From assembly GCA_003024985.2 (NCBI GenBank), contig PXIH01S0016602.1: a DNA stretch of 11,951 nt. The stretch is one strand, 5' to 3'. Each line of letters starts with the position of its first letter. Position 1 is the first letter of the stretch. The position numbers were made by a program, and so were the translations under genes. The DNA is from Euperipatoides rowelli. Its lineage: Eukaryota > Onychophora > Udeonychophora > Euonychophora > Peripatopsidae. Below the pieces are notes generated by a model. That model made no database searches and was not told the DNA's origin. It saw only the letters and a program-made list of their open reading frames with translations. Below are positions 1 through 7,424 of this stretch, one piece after another.

Positions 1-1311
1 ATAAAAAATATACAGTACCTTGAATCTGATTATTATAATGCTATAAAGTACATCAGTAGGCTACGATATATGATTAATACTATGTGATTATGATTATTTT
101 AAAGCATCTCGTATAGTGCAGTGTACTGATAGACTTCTCTTATTCCACACTTTAGGTTTGACAGCTGCAGCTTAATGTATTTGCTTGTAGATGGAGGGAT
201 AAGAAGTTTTAAAAAAAATAACAAGCTTTATTCGATTTGCATTTCCTTTCCTTTGTTGCTTTCTTGAAAAGTAAAGCTGGATATTGCAGCATTTCATTTA
301 ATGAAATGTTTTTACAGATTAAAAAAAGACCTTGAAGTAATACATGAGCTATTAATTTTAATCACTTTAATGTATTAAAACTTTTTTTTATGTATAATGC
401 TTTGTTTTTAGATTACGTGGCTCTTACCTTTACAGCACTATTGAAAAAAAAAAAAAGTTTTGTTGAAAGAACCTATGAGATTCGGTTTCGCACCTTATCT
501 CTTAGAATTTTAAGAAATTCAATGATATAAAAAGAGTTTTAAAGGGGGTACTTAAAATTCATTAAAAAAAAAATTAAACTCGAAAGGAGTCTTGTAATGA
601 ATTAATTGCAGGTGTCACTAGTAGCGCAGTCAAGATAATACAGTTGTACTTGCCTGATTTTCTTTCTAAATAATAATGTATCAAGTAAACGAGGAAGTGA
701 TTGAAAATAAAGTTTCTGTTCTATTTATCTGCGTCTTGTGTTGACAGGAGAAAATTGGAAAGGGAGAATAGCAGTGCACCAACAAACTGCCCCCAGTGTT
801 GCAGTCACTAATCTTAACATTTTAGTTATAAGTAGCTACAGCCTGCAAGCATTTTGACAGAACCACCAATTTCCTTTATTATGTATACTGTATTCTCAAT
901 TGGTCTCATCCAAAATTAAATTTAAATCATGCAGAATAATATATTTAAATAATTAAAGAATGGGAAAATTATTGGTATTTTGCTCTGCTGAAAATTAAAT
1001 CAACTGTTATGGATGAGCACTTTATATGAATATAAAAAGGCATTCATTTCACCTCTTAAGAAGGGTTCAAAGTTAATTCCAAACCAATCCCTTCATTTTG
1101 GCTTGTCCCTTTTTTTTTTTAAATTAAACTTCAAGTAATAAATATATATTACTCTAATAAATTATTTCTCCTCACTTTTATTGTTTATGCATATTCTCAA
1201 ATTTTCATGTTTTAGCTTTGAAAAAGGAAAACTGAAATTCAGTGCGCCAAGTCGTCATTGAAAAGAATGGGGGGGGGGATTAAAAAAGATAAAGAGATTA
1301 CATCTTTAAAG
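1..1311. other. AT-rich non-coding DNA, nothing recognised
   Basis: No open frame of useful length and no conserved protein segment was seen on either strand. The stretch has many A and T runs (for example near 446-457 and 1111-1121) and a run of ten G at 1269-1278. If the VTA1 gene extends this far upstream, this would be intron. I looked for other VTA1 exons and could not identify any, though short poorly conserved linker exons could be missed by eye. Confidence 0.5.
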
Positions 1312-1413
1312 AAAAAAAAGGATAATTATTTATTTAATTATTTCTAAACAAAAGAATGATCATAAAAGACCATTATTTTGTCTAGAAATAAGTAAATAAG
1401 TATCCTTTTTTTT
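1312..1413. repeat. Long inverted repeat (hairpin), about 46-bp arms
   Basis: The left arm (1312-1361) and the reverse complement of the right arm (1368-1413) match at about 41 of 46 positions, with one 4-base insertion in the left arm. Each arm starts at its outer end with a run of eight A (or T) followed by GG (or CC). The loop is about 6 bases (1362-1367). The shape suits a small palindromic MITE, an inverted duplication or a hairpin RNA precursor; nothing in the sequence decides between them. No target duplication was recognised at the flanks. Confidence 0.75.
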
Positions 1414-1686
1414 GTTACATAAAGTGTGTTGAAAATAACACTAACAAGTATGATGAAAAATAAAAATGAAGAAAAATACAGAGGAAATAAAATTAATCAA
1501 ATAATAAAAGAAAATACAATTTAGAATAGTAAAGAAACATCTGAATATAAAAATTATAATAAATAATAGAATAAATACCAGATAAGTTTGGGAGGTAAAT
1601 ACTATACATTATTGCAAATAAACCATAAGCATCAACAATAGTCAATCAAGCCAATCAGGTTATAGAAAAACATAGATTGCATGAGG

Positions 1687-2336
1687 TTAATGGAGATTAA
1701 AATCAGTGTGCAACTCATGAATAGGAGGAAATTTTGTTAGGCACAATTTTTTAAAATCGGAATAAATATTGTTCAACTGAGATATTTCATGTCTGTTACA
1801 AATAATCATGATATGTATTAAAGGGTCTGAAAGTATTGTATTACTGAAGGAAAAGGGAATATTAAATATGAGAGATTTTCTAGTTTCATGTAGAGAGGAA
1901 TTAAAATCTACAGAGGAAAGTCGAATTTGGCTTTCTATATTTTTATTCATGACAAAAAGTTGAAAGATAAAATAATTTTTCTATGTTCTAAAAAGAGAAT
2001 ACAGAGCTCTTGATAGGAAAGGCTAATGATAATTAATTTTGAGTTTTTTAGATATTTAGATATTGTATTATTTCCAGTTGCCATTTATTAGTGATAGAGA
2101 AATTATTAATTAGAAGAGGTAACAATTTTCCAAGATAGGACACACCAGAGTTTATAACTGGTCATACCACTACAAAGAGGTTTGAGATATCTCAATTTTC
2201 TATAGACCTTAAGAATTATTGTGTTAATGTGATTGGATATTTTTAAATTATATGAAAAAGTGATAACAAGATCTCTAACAGTAAATACCTCTTACAGTTT
2301 CTAGTCTCTTAATTTGTAGGTACTAATGTTTTAGAA
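1687..2336 (-). pseudogene. LINE ORF2 thumb and C-terminal region, relic
   Basis: On the minus strand just left of the hAT insertion there is a segment reading VRDLVITFSYNLKISNHIN, followed by KVYRKLRYLKPL. This is the conserved block after the RT palm in many LINEs (a V-K-D-L-G-V-x-F-type motif, a H-I-x-x-I motif, then a basic-aromatic stretch). Further on, an 87-codon open stretch (1950-1687) contains RLSSVDFNSSLHETRKSLIF, which sits where the C-terminal tail of ORF2 is expected. I assign that second part by position and general character rather than by a diagnostic motif. No catalytic residues lie in this region. Confidence 0.65.
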
Positions 2337-2367
2337 TAGGATGGCGAACCTATGACATGTATGTCAC

Positions 2368-2753
2368 TTGGTGACACACAAACACCATTTGGGTGTCACC
2401 CCACATGATCCCATTATGGTGTGTGTTGTACATGTAATAAATAGGAAATTGTGTCTGACAACTGATGCCACCCTAAATATGATGGATAAGCATTGTGGTT
2501 TTGGGAAATTTCTTAGTGAATTAGCTCTGCTCCTATTTTGCATTATACATCATGAGGAGTACTGGGCAAAAGCAAGTATGAAGTCATTTGAAAGTGTACT
2601 CTCGCTGGTAAATAAAAGTATGAATTTTATATCTCTTCATATGCTCTAAATAATCGCCAGTTCTCAAAGATGTTAGATGAGGTGGATTCTCAATATGGCA
2701 TGCTATTGTACAATAATGTTCGCTGGCTGAGTTGTGGCACACTAGTCATTTGA
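2368..2753 (+). pseudogene. hAT transposase fragment (ZBED/GTF2IRD2-like type)
   Basis: An open frame from 2368 to 2649 contains LLLFCIIHHEEYWAKA, then SVLSLVNKSMNFISLHML. After a one-base frameshift near 2641 it continues as ALNNRQFSKMLDEVDSQYG and YNNVRWLSCGT, stopping at 2751-2753. This order (C-I-I-H-x-E, a V-N-F-I segment, R-Q-F-x-x-x-L-x-E, then V-R-W-L-S) is the conserved middle of the hAT transposase catalytic domain seen in ZBED- and GTF2IRD2-like proteins. The BED zinc finger and the dimerisation tail are absent. The ATG at 2368 overlaps the terminal-repeat region and is probably not a real start. This is a dead remnant, not a host gene. Confidence 0.8.
2370..2400. repeat. 8-bp hairpin by the hAT left end
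   Basis: GGTGACAC at 2370-2377 is the exact reverse complement of GTGTCACC at 2393-2400, with a 15-base loop. It lies directly inside the hAT left terminal repeat, where subterminal transposase-binding repeats are common. A functional role is inference. Confidence 0.6.
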
Positions 2754-2789
2754 AAATAATAAACCAAACTTTTAGTGGCACACTAGTCA
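2734..2789. repeat. 15-bp direct repeat by the hAT right end
   Basis: GTGGCACACTAGTCA occurs at 2734-2748 and again at 2775-2789, with 26 bases between the copies. The first copy adjoins the end of the transposase fragment and the second precedes the right terminal repeat. The repeat may mark the internal deletion junction that produced this short element, or be a subterminal binding repeat. Confidence 0.75.
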
Positions 2790-2819
2790 GAAAAGGTTCA
2801 CCATCCCTGTCTTAGACTA

Positions 2820-3505
2820 TCCGTATAAGTTATTTAATTACATTTCTCAAGGTTTAACCTCATATTCCATTGGCATTAAGACTTTCTTAAGTTATTTGAT
2901 CAGAAGTTTTATCAATTCGGTTAAAAAATATTAGTCATCAGCAAATGTTAATACATTGGTATTAAGAGTGTCTTTGTCATTATTTATAAAGCAATTCAAC
3001 AAGGGTGGTCCTAAAATTGAACCTTAGATAATTCCTGAAAGATTATTGGCATAAATTGAGTGAAAATCTCTGATCTTGATCTGATTACAGTTATCTAAAT
3101 AACTATTTGCAAAACTAAGGTTAGTAGAAGAAATAAGTAATTAATGAATAAGTAATTAATGATTAACACTGTCAAAGGCTTTGGAGTAATCAATATAGAT
3201 AGTGTCATCCTGTTTTCTGAGAGCTATAGCATTAGACAAATAGTGAGTAAAGACTGAAATATTTGAAAGAGTGGAGCAGTTTTTCAGAAAGCCATGTTGA
3301 TGAATAGAAATATCAGGTTCTCTGTAAGGAAAGAATTTATTGTAAAAGATATATTCAATTATTTCTGAAAAGACAAGGAAAATAGAAATAGGGCAGTAAT
3401 TATTTATCAAAAGATGTTAGAAACTATTTTTATTTAGGTAAGATCAAAGCTGTTTTGAGGCATTGATAACAAATTCCTCGAAATAGACATTTATTAAGTT
3501 AATTA
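2820..3505 (-). pseudogene. LINE reverse transcriptase (palm and fingers), relic
   Basis: On the minus strand the order of RT motifs is clear. A segment reading GICYQCLKTALILP (about 3480-3440) is the conserved lead-in. It is followed by NNYCPISIFLVFSEIIEYI (about 3405-3350; the N-Y-R-P-I-S motif with R changed to C), then HQHGF, and motif A YIDYSKAFDSVNH ending at 3156, which carries the first catalytic Asp. Next comes the Q-G-S-I-L-G-P motif (about 3026-3005) with its Gln codon changed to TAA, then the FADD catalytic box at 2945-2934. An intact Jockey/CR1/L2-type RT would be continuous; here in-frame stops follow motif A and FADD. The enzyme is dead. Confidence 0.9.
3132..3161. repeat. 15-bp tandem duplication inside the RT relic
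   Basis: AATAAGTAATTAATG is present twice head to tail (3132-3146 and 3147-3161). It lies just after RT motif A on the minus strand and adds five codons, including a stop. This fits a post-insertion slippage event in a non-functional copy. Confidence 0.85.
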
Positions 3506-4250
3506 GAGTATTGTTGATAGAATCAAAGACTTGTTTAAGGATAGTTGGAGGGATTTAATCAGAGGCCATTCCATAGCCATCTCTAGATGATAAATGGCTA
3601 GTAATAAGGCATTATAGTTAATTTCTAATATTTAATCAGTGGGATTGTTATAGTATCTAATGCAAAGTAGGTTACAGATATTTGAGTTATAACAACTAGA
3701 AAATTGTTTTTGGAATTGATTGGCCAGGTCATTGTCATTATTAAATATAATTTTATCATCAATCATTTAAAAAGGAATAGAATTTTTAGAATTTGGTTGT
3801 GAGAGTCTTAATGAAGTTGCAGATTGGGTGATTATTATTATTATTATTATTATTGTTGTTGTCATCAATGGCAAGTTGATTCAGATATTGATTTTTAGTT
3901 TGTCTGAACTTAGTGGGGGGGAGGAAGCTCTGGTCTTTTTAAAGAATGTATATGAATAGTTAAATTAAAAGCTATATAAATCATATATGTGGATCTCTTA
4001 AAGTAGAATATACAACTAAGATCAGAATTTAACCAACAAGGGAAGTGTTTATTATAGTTATTATTTAAATATTATTTATGGGTGTGATGCTTATTAATCA
4101 AAGAGTTCAGAATTTCAAAAAATGCATCTGCGTCTAGTCCAGCCAGTAATTTCTTCTAATCGATCAATGACAGATTCATTCAAAAGATTAGGTTGATATG
4201 AAGGTTGAGGTGAGGGGCATTATCACTATTAATTAGTTGAATCAGATAAT
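3506..4250 (-). pseudogene. LINE ORF2 linker between endonuclease and RT, with an Asn-codon run
   Basis: On the minus strand a segment reading KFRQTKNQYLNQLAIDD (about 3910-3860) resembles the basic linker after LINE endonucleases. It runs straight into an (AAT)n tract translated as a stretch of Asn, followed by HPICNFIKTLTTKF. Further on, LPNQFQKQFSSC (about 3730-3695) resembles the linker segment preceding RT. There are several stops. No catalytic function is expected here; assignment rests mainly on position between the endonuclease and RT blocks. Confidence 0.55.
3831..3862. repeat. (ATT)n microsatellite passing into (GTT)n
   Basis: Eight ATT units (3831-3854) are followed by GTT units. 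On the LINE coding strand this is an AAT/AAC run encoding Asn. It could have grown after insertion or be an Asn tract of the parent LINE. Confidence 0.9.
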
Positions 4251-4660
4251 ACAGGATTTGTGATTGGTAGAAAAACAACCATCCCGAACGACAATCTCAA
4301 TGTAAAAATTAGTGAAAACTAAGTCCAAATAATTTAGGTCTCTAGTAGGGAGTGACATCCTTAGATCAAAACCAAAAGAAAGAACTAAATTTAAAAAATA
4401 TAAGATTGTATTGTCTTCCATACCCTAGCGATTAATGTTATAAGAGGGAGGTAGAAATCTCACAGTAATATAATTTTATCACTAGTAGATTGATTTTGAA
4501 AAATAAGTTTAGATAAATCAGTATGTAATAGATCAATTAAATCAATATTTACAGGTGGAGGAAAGTAAACCAAAACAAATTTATAAACAAGTCCTGTAAA
4601 TCTTACATCATTACATAAAAGCTCCCTACACTTAGAAACTGTGGTATATCGATACCACAA
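4250..4660 (-). pseudogene. LINE apurinic-like endonuclease domain, relic
   Basis: A 66-codon open stretch (4660-4460) reads CRELLCNDVRFTGLVYKFVL and then YFPPPVNIDLIDLLHTDLSK, ending KIILL. The minus strand then continues past a stop with a DF-x-LPP-type sequence, which is where the conserved G-D-F-N motif of the endonuclease/exonuclease/phosphatase fold lies; the Gly codon is now a stop. Downstream, SFGFDLRMSLPTRDLNYLDL followed by VFTN is the L-D-L-V-F-T-N signature before the final S-D-H motif, which reads as S-T-N-H here. This domain nicks target DNA in LINE retrotransposition. The N-terminal part was not recognised, consistent with truncation near 4690. Confidence 0.8.
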
Positions 4661-4690
4661 TAAAAATCAATAAGAACACTATTGATTGCT

Positions 4691-4932
4691 GTTATACAAC
4701 AGCATATACTTAAAAACATTTTTATTAGCTCTCATGTTAGAAAGAATATATTTCTGTTTATAAAGACATACCGTCTTTAAATCTTCCTTAATAACTATAG
4801 TTATTCACCCTATATAATGTTCAGTATATCATTATTCTTATAGTAAATACACAATTAGAATTAGTGACAAGAATTACTTTTAATAAATAATAATGTAAAC
4901 GAGTTGCAACTTTTAATCCGTCTCTTACAAGT
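4691..4932. other. AT-rich spacer between the LINE and the gypsy gag relic
   Basis: No protein similarity was recognised on either strand. It may hold degraded LINE 5' sequence on one side and gypsy gag N-terminal sequence on the other, but no motif supports a boundary. Confidence 0.4.
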
Positions 4933-5481
4933 TGGAACAGATATTACGAGCAATTGAGATTCTACTTGGAAGCAAATAAATTGAATGACAAATTAAACTC
5001 CCCACTGTTCACACCATAATTGGAAGTTATATGTTCAGTTTATCTGAGCAATTTATTTACGGACTTAAAGACTTTTCTATTAAAAATCGTCTTATAATGT
5101 AAAATAATAACATCGACTTTGATTAATTGATTAAATTAGCACTCCAAAATTTATCTAATTTGGGAAATGGAAAGAAAAAATGCTTTTTCACTTAATAAAT
5201 ATAAAAGAGAACTTAATCAAACTCAATTCAAGTTTAAAAATAATACATGCAAACATTGTGCAGGGCAATATTTAGCCAAAAGCTACAAATATAAAAATGC
5301 AATATGCAACTTCTGTAAAAAGCCTGTTCATGTTAAACCTATTTGTCGTCTAGTGGGTAATAAAAAAAAATTGAAAAAGAGCAAAACAAATATCCACATT
5401 GCGGTTAACAATAATAATGACACCAATGGATCTGTACAACATATTATGAATAGCTCACTAATCTGTTGCTTTGCAGATTAA
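4933..5481 (+). pseudogene. Ty3/gypsy-like gag relic with CCHC zinc knuckles
   Basis: An open stretch starting WNRYYEQLRFYLEANKLND (4933), with a stop near 5011 and a second half LEVICSVYLSNLFTDLKTFL, fits the capsid part of gypsy-type Gag (a W-x-x-Y-x-E-x-L-x-x-Y-x-x-A-N motif). It ends at a stop at 5095-5097. The nucleocapsid part is in the 104-codon frame from 5167. Its second knuckle, CNFCKKPVHVKPIC, has all four ligands at C-X2-C-X4-H-X4-C (residues 47, 50, 55, 60). The first keeps Cys 28 and 31 but has Tyr at 35 and 40 where His and Cys are expected. A basic Lys-rich tail follows. Part of the capsid region is missing between about 5098 and 5160. BEL/Pao is a possible alternative family. 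No pol sequence or LTR was found beside it. Confidence 0.75.
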
Positions 5482-5742
5482 ATGGCACAGTTCATTTGTG
5501 TTTAATTCCGCAATGTTCAAAGAGCCTTTAAAATTTGTTGTTTATGAAATCTAGCCCATTATTCGTTCTCACTGCACGTTTGTAATTGTAACTGCCTTTC
5601 TCATAGCACTTGAAATTTCCTGTATTGCATATTTGTTTCTGAGCAGTTTTCCAAATTACTGTCTACAATGACCATCATAATTTCTATTAATTTTGTTTGA
5701 GTATATTGTCTTGTACATTATTGACAGTTTGATTATTTTAAA
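5482..5742. other. Spacer before the PHD-type LINE, possibly its 5' UTR
   Basis: No coding similarity was seen. It directly precedes the ORF1 ATG of the plus-strand LINE, so part of it may be that element's 5' UTR; this is inference from position only. Confidence 0.35.
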
Positions 5743-6524
5743 ATGTCCTGTAGTAATAATCCTATACAAATGAGAAATAAAAGACAAAAGTCTGTATACC
5801 CTTATTGTAATCATAAAGTAGTTAGAGGTGAGCATGGTATACAATATGATACATGTTTAACATGGCACCATGCAAATAGTTTAAAATTATCAATTCATCA
5901 ATATGAAAGAATGCAAAAGGATGATAGTCCTTGGTATTGTCATAGTTGTCTCACTACGACTAAATCACATGATAACCCTTCAGATATAAAATCACTTTTG
6001 GAGGCACAGTCTTTGGTATTATCAAATAAAATTGATCAAGGTAATAAGATTGTGTTAGATAAGATTGGGGCTTCACTTCTGAATTTCGTATTCTAAGAGA
6101 GCAAGTTCATGTAAATTATAATGATATTAGTGATGTTAAACTAAGATTAGATTCTATTGAGAAATTGAGTCAGAAAAATTAATGTCTTCCAACACAACAT
6201 AAATGTTCTCCTGAATATTTTATAATAAATTATAGAGATTATCAAAGGTCTTTAAATTTAGTTCTATTTGGTTTTGATAATGATGTCAATTTGGACAATT
6301 TGATTATAGATATTTGTATATTATTCCGCTTTGATTTAAAATAGGGTATTTGTAGTTATAAACGTATTGGTAGGTCAGGTTTGGATTTTAAACCCATTAT
6401 AATTACATTTAGAACAATTGTTCATAAATGGCAATTTTATAAGAAATATCAATTATTGAAAAGATTACCAAATGTTTCCAATAAGGTTTTTCTATCCTTA
6501 GATAGAAATAGGGAGGAGAGATAG
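5743..6524 (+). pseudogene. LINE ORF1 with PHD finger and RRM-like domain, broken
   Basis: ORF1 proteins bind the LINE RNA. From the ATG at 5743, a PHD-type zinc-binding pattern can be laid out with correct spacing: position 19, C22, position 35, C38, H43, position 46, then W64, C66 and C69. Positions 19 and 35 are Tyr and 46 is Ser where Cys is expected, so the finger can no longer fold properly. A heptad-like stretch (LEAQSLVLSNKIDQGNKIVL) follows. A frameshift near 6078-6090 moves the frame on to SEFRILREQVHVNYNDISDV, a stop at 6180-6182, then NLVLFGFDNDVNLDNLIIDI, YKRIGRSGLDFKPIIITF and KVFLSLDRNREER with a stop at 6522-6524. These last parts match the strand-helix pattern of LINE ORF1 RRM-like domains. 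At least two stops and one frameshift make it dead. Confidence 0.8.
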
Positions 6525-6723
6525 AGCCATAAGAAATTGTACATAAAAATTAAAGGAAAAGAAAGCACTTGGTCAGCAGGTGCTCTTGTACCATCAAAAG
6601 ATAATAAAGAAAACTTAGTGATGTTATATCCCTCATATTCGGAGACATAAAACTGATTTAGACCCAATGATATCACATATTTTAACGGTGGGATCATCTG
6701 ACGATATGCAATTATGAAAGAAA

Positions 6724-6771
6724 AACGTTAACATAATATTATATACAAACTCTAGTTCTATTGTGACCTAG
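6724..6771 (+). pseudogene. Start of LINE ORF2 endonuclease, truncated
   Basis: The frame reads NVNIILYTNSSSIVT before a TAG at 6769-6771. This resembles the first beta strand of LINE endonucleases (the L-x-I-x-Y-x-N-x-x-S-I-x-N/T pattern). It lies about 200 bases after the ORF1 relic, where ORF2 should begin. No endonuclease sequence follows, so the match is short and tentative. Confidence 0.45.
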
Positions 6772-6859
6772 GTATTTGAAGTTGACTTTCGATTAAGATT
6801 TTCACTACAGTTTGATTATCTCGTGGGGAAATTATACAGATCTTTTTATCTACTGATGG

Positions 6860-7368
6860 TGTGTTTTCTCTTTTAGATTTGTCCTCTTTATGAGTATTCG
6901 GCTTAGTTAATTACAGCCCCTTATAGATTATTGTAATTTCGGCTTATTGTATTAATAATATTACTGATTGTTGCAAAATTAATTTATTTTTAGACGCATA
7001 TTCAAGAAAATAAGGGGTTTGTCTCATAGGTCTTATCCTGCACGTTTTCATATATTAGCTAATTATTTCAATGAGACACCGGAACAATGTAATTTCCATG
7101 ACAAGCTTATATCTGTGTTTGAGAAGGTGCTACTGCAAGGGAATAAAGAAAATATTTTGAACTTTCACCTTTGTATATGACTAAAGGTCATAATTAGAAA
7201 TTGCTNAATTTCTATTCATGTTTGAGGGCCCATCGTTCTTTTATATCTGTTCATTTTGATTATTTTTTTTGGTGCGAGCTGCCAGCTGACATGGATCTTC
7301 AATTTAGCCTACTTGGCTTTAATAAGGCTCTAGATGGATTTTTTTGTGTAGTAATAATTGTTTTCTAA
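6860..7368 (+). pseudogene. LINE ORF2 C-terminal region, relic
   Basis: After the RT palm many Jockey/CR1/L2-type ORF2 proteins have a conserved run, and it can be followed here through stops. It begins with FVLFMSIRLS and PLIDYCNF (about 6875-6940; the R-P-x-L-D-Y-C-N motif). FRRIFKKIRGLSHRSYPARF follows (an R-R-x-T-K-x-I-x-G-L-x-x-x-x-Y-x-x-R-L pattern), then HDKLISVFEKVLLQG (an R-G-D-L-I-x-V-F-K-I-L-x-G pattern). After a frameshift near 7150 come YFELSPLYMTKGHN, a TAG at 7195-7197, RAHRSFISVHFDYFFWCELP and ADMDLQFSLLGFNKALDGFF (the W-N-x-L-P-x-D-V-V and F-K-x-x-L-D tail). The stop is at 7366-7368. One base is undetermined at 7206. Confidence 0.8.
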
Positions 7369-7385
7369 GTTAATTTTAGGTATAA

Positions 7386-7401
7386 AAGTCAAAATTGACT
7401 T
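7386..7401. repeat. Short palindrome between the LINE and copia relics
   Basis: AAGTCAA (7386-7392) and TTGACTT (7395-7401) are exact reverse complements separated by two bases. It sits at the LINE-copia junction. It is short enough to be chance in AT-rich DNA. Confidence 0.35.
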
Positions 7402-7424
7402 ATATATACCGTTACATAATTCTA

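Larger units (their letters stand above)
2337..2809 (+). mobile_element. Short hAT transposon (deletion derivative) inserted in the LINE
   Basis: The left end (2337-2352, TAGGATGGCGAACCT) matches the reverse complement of the right end (2794-2809, AGGTTCACCATCCCTG) at 13 of 16 positions with one gap; this is the CAGGGATGG-type terminal repeat of hAT elements. The 8 bases outside each end, TTTTAGAA (2329-2336) and TCTTAGAC (2810-2817), agree at 6 of 8, as expected for an aged hAT target-site duplication. Inside are a transposase fragment, an 8-bp stem (2370-2377 with 2393-2400) next to the left end, and a 15-bp direct repeat near the right end. At 473 bp it is far too short to be autonomous. 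The flanking LINE protein resumes on the other side, so this insertion came after the LINE. Confidence 0.85.
1687..4690 (-). mobile_element. Decayed LINE (non-LTR retrotransposon), minus strand, split by a hAT element
   Basis: Read on the minus strand, the pieces fall in the order expected of ORF2 in Jockey/CR1/L2-type LINEs: apurinic-like endonuclease (about 4660-4250), linker (about 4250-3510), reverse transcriptase palm (about 3505-2820), then after the hAT insertion the thumb or connection region (about 2336-2090) and the C-terminal part (about 1950-1687). All parts carry stops and frameshifts. ORF1 and a clear 5' end were not found, so the element is probably 5'-truncated, as is usual for LINEs. 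The 3' end could not be placed; the AT-rich sequence down to about 1560 may be its 3' UTR. The clade is inferred from motif style only. Confidence 0.85.
5743..7368 (+). mobile_element. Second LINE, plus strand, both ends kept and the ORF2 core deleted
   Basis: In order this holds ORF1 with a PHD finger, a coiled-coil-like stretch and an RRM-like domain (5743-6524), the first residues of an ORF2 endonuclease (6724-6771), and the ORF2 C-terminal region from after the RT palm to the stop at 7366-7368. Nothing resembling endonuclease catalytic motifs or RT motifs lies between 6771 and about 6860. An intact ORF2 of this type needs roughly 2.5-3 kb, so the catalytic middle has been lost. ORF1 proteins with a PHD finger and RRM-like domain are known in CR1/L2/Jockey-related LINEs. 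It is a different family from the minus-strand LINE at 1687-4690, judging by the dissimilar C-terminal parts. Confidence 0.8.

Noticed and set aside
1065-1085. Possible tRNA T-arm (GGGTTCAAAGTTAATTCC)
   Set aside because: No matching acceptor, D or anticodon arms could be arranged around it.
2368-2649. 93-codon frame as a host gene of GTF2IRD2/ZBED type
   Set aside because: It is bounded by hAT terminal repeats, covers only a slice of the transposase and frameshifts near 2641.
5656-5844. Minus-strand 62-codon frame
   Set aside because: It overlaps the LINE ORF1 start in antisense and has no recognisable motif.
5743-6096. PHD-finger frame as a host chromatin gene
   Set aside because: Three zinc ligands are lost, the frame breaks, and it is followed by a LINE-type RRM-like domain and an ORF2 tail, so it is retrotransposon ORF1.
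6449-6697. Minus-strand 82-codon frame
   Set aside because: Antisense to the RRM-like part of LINE ORF1; no similarity of its own.
6983-7180. Open stretch first considered an unknown small gene
   Set aside because: Its order of motifs (R-R-x-x-K-K-I-R-G-L-S-H, then D-K-L-I-S-V-F) fits the LINE ORF2 C-terminal region and continues into the W-x-E-L-P tail after a frameshift.
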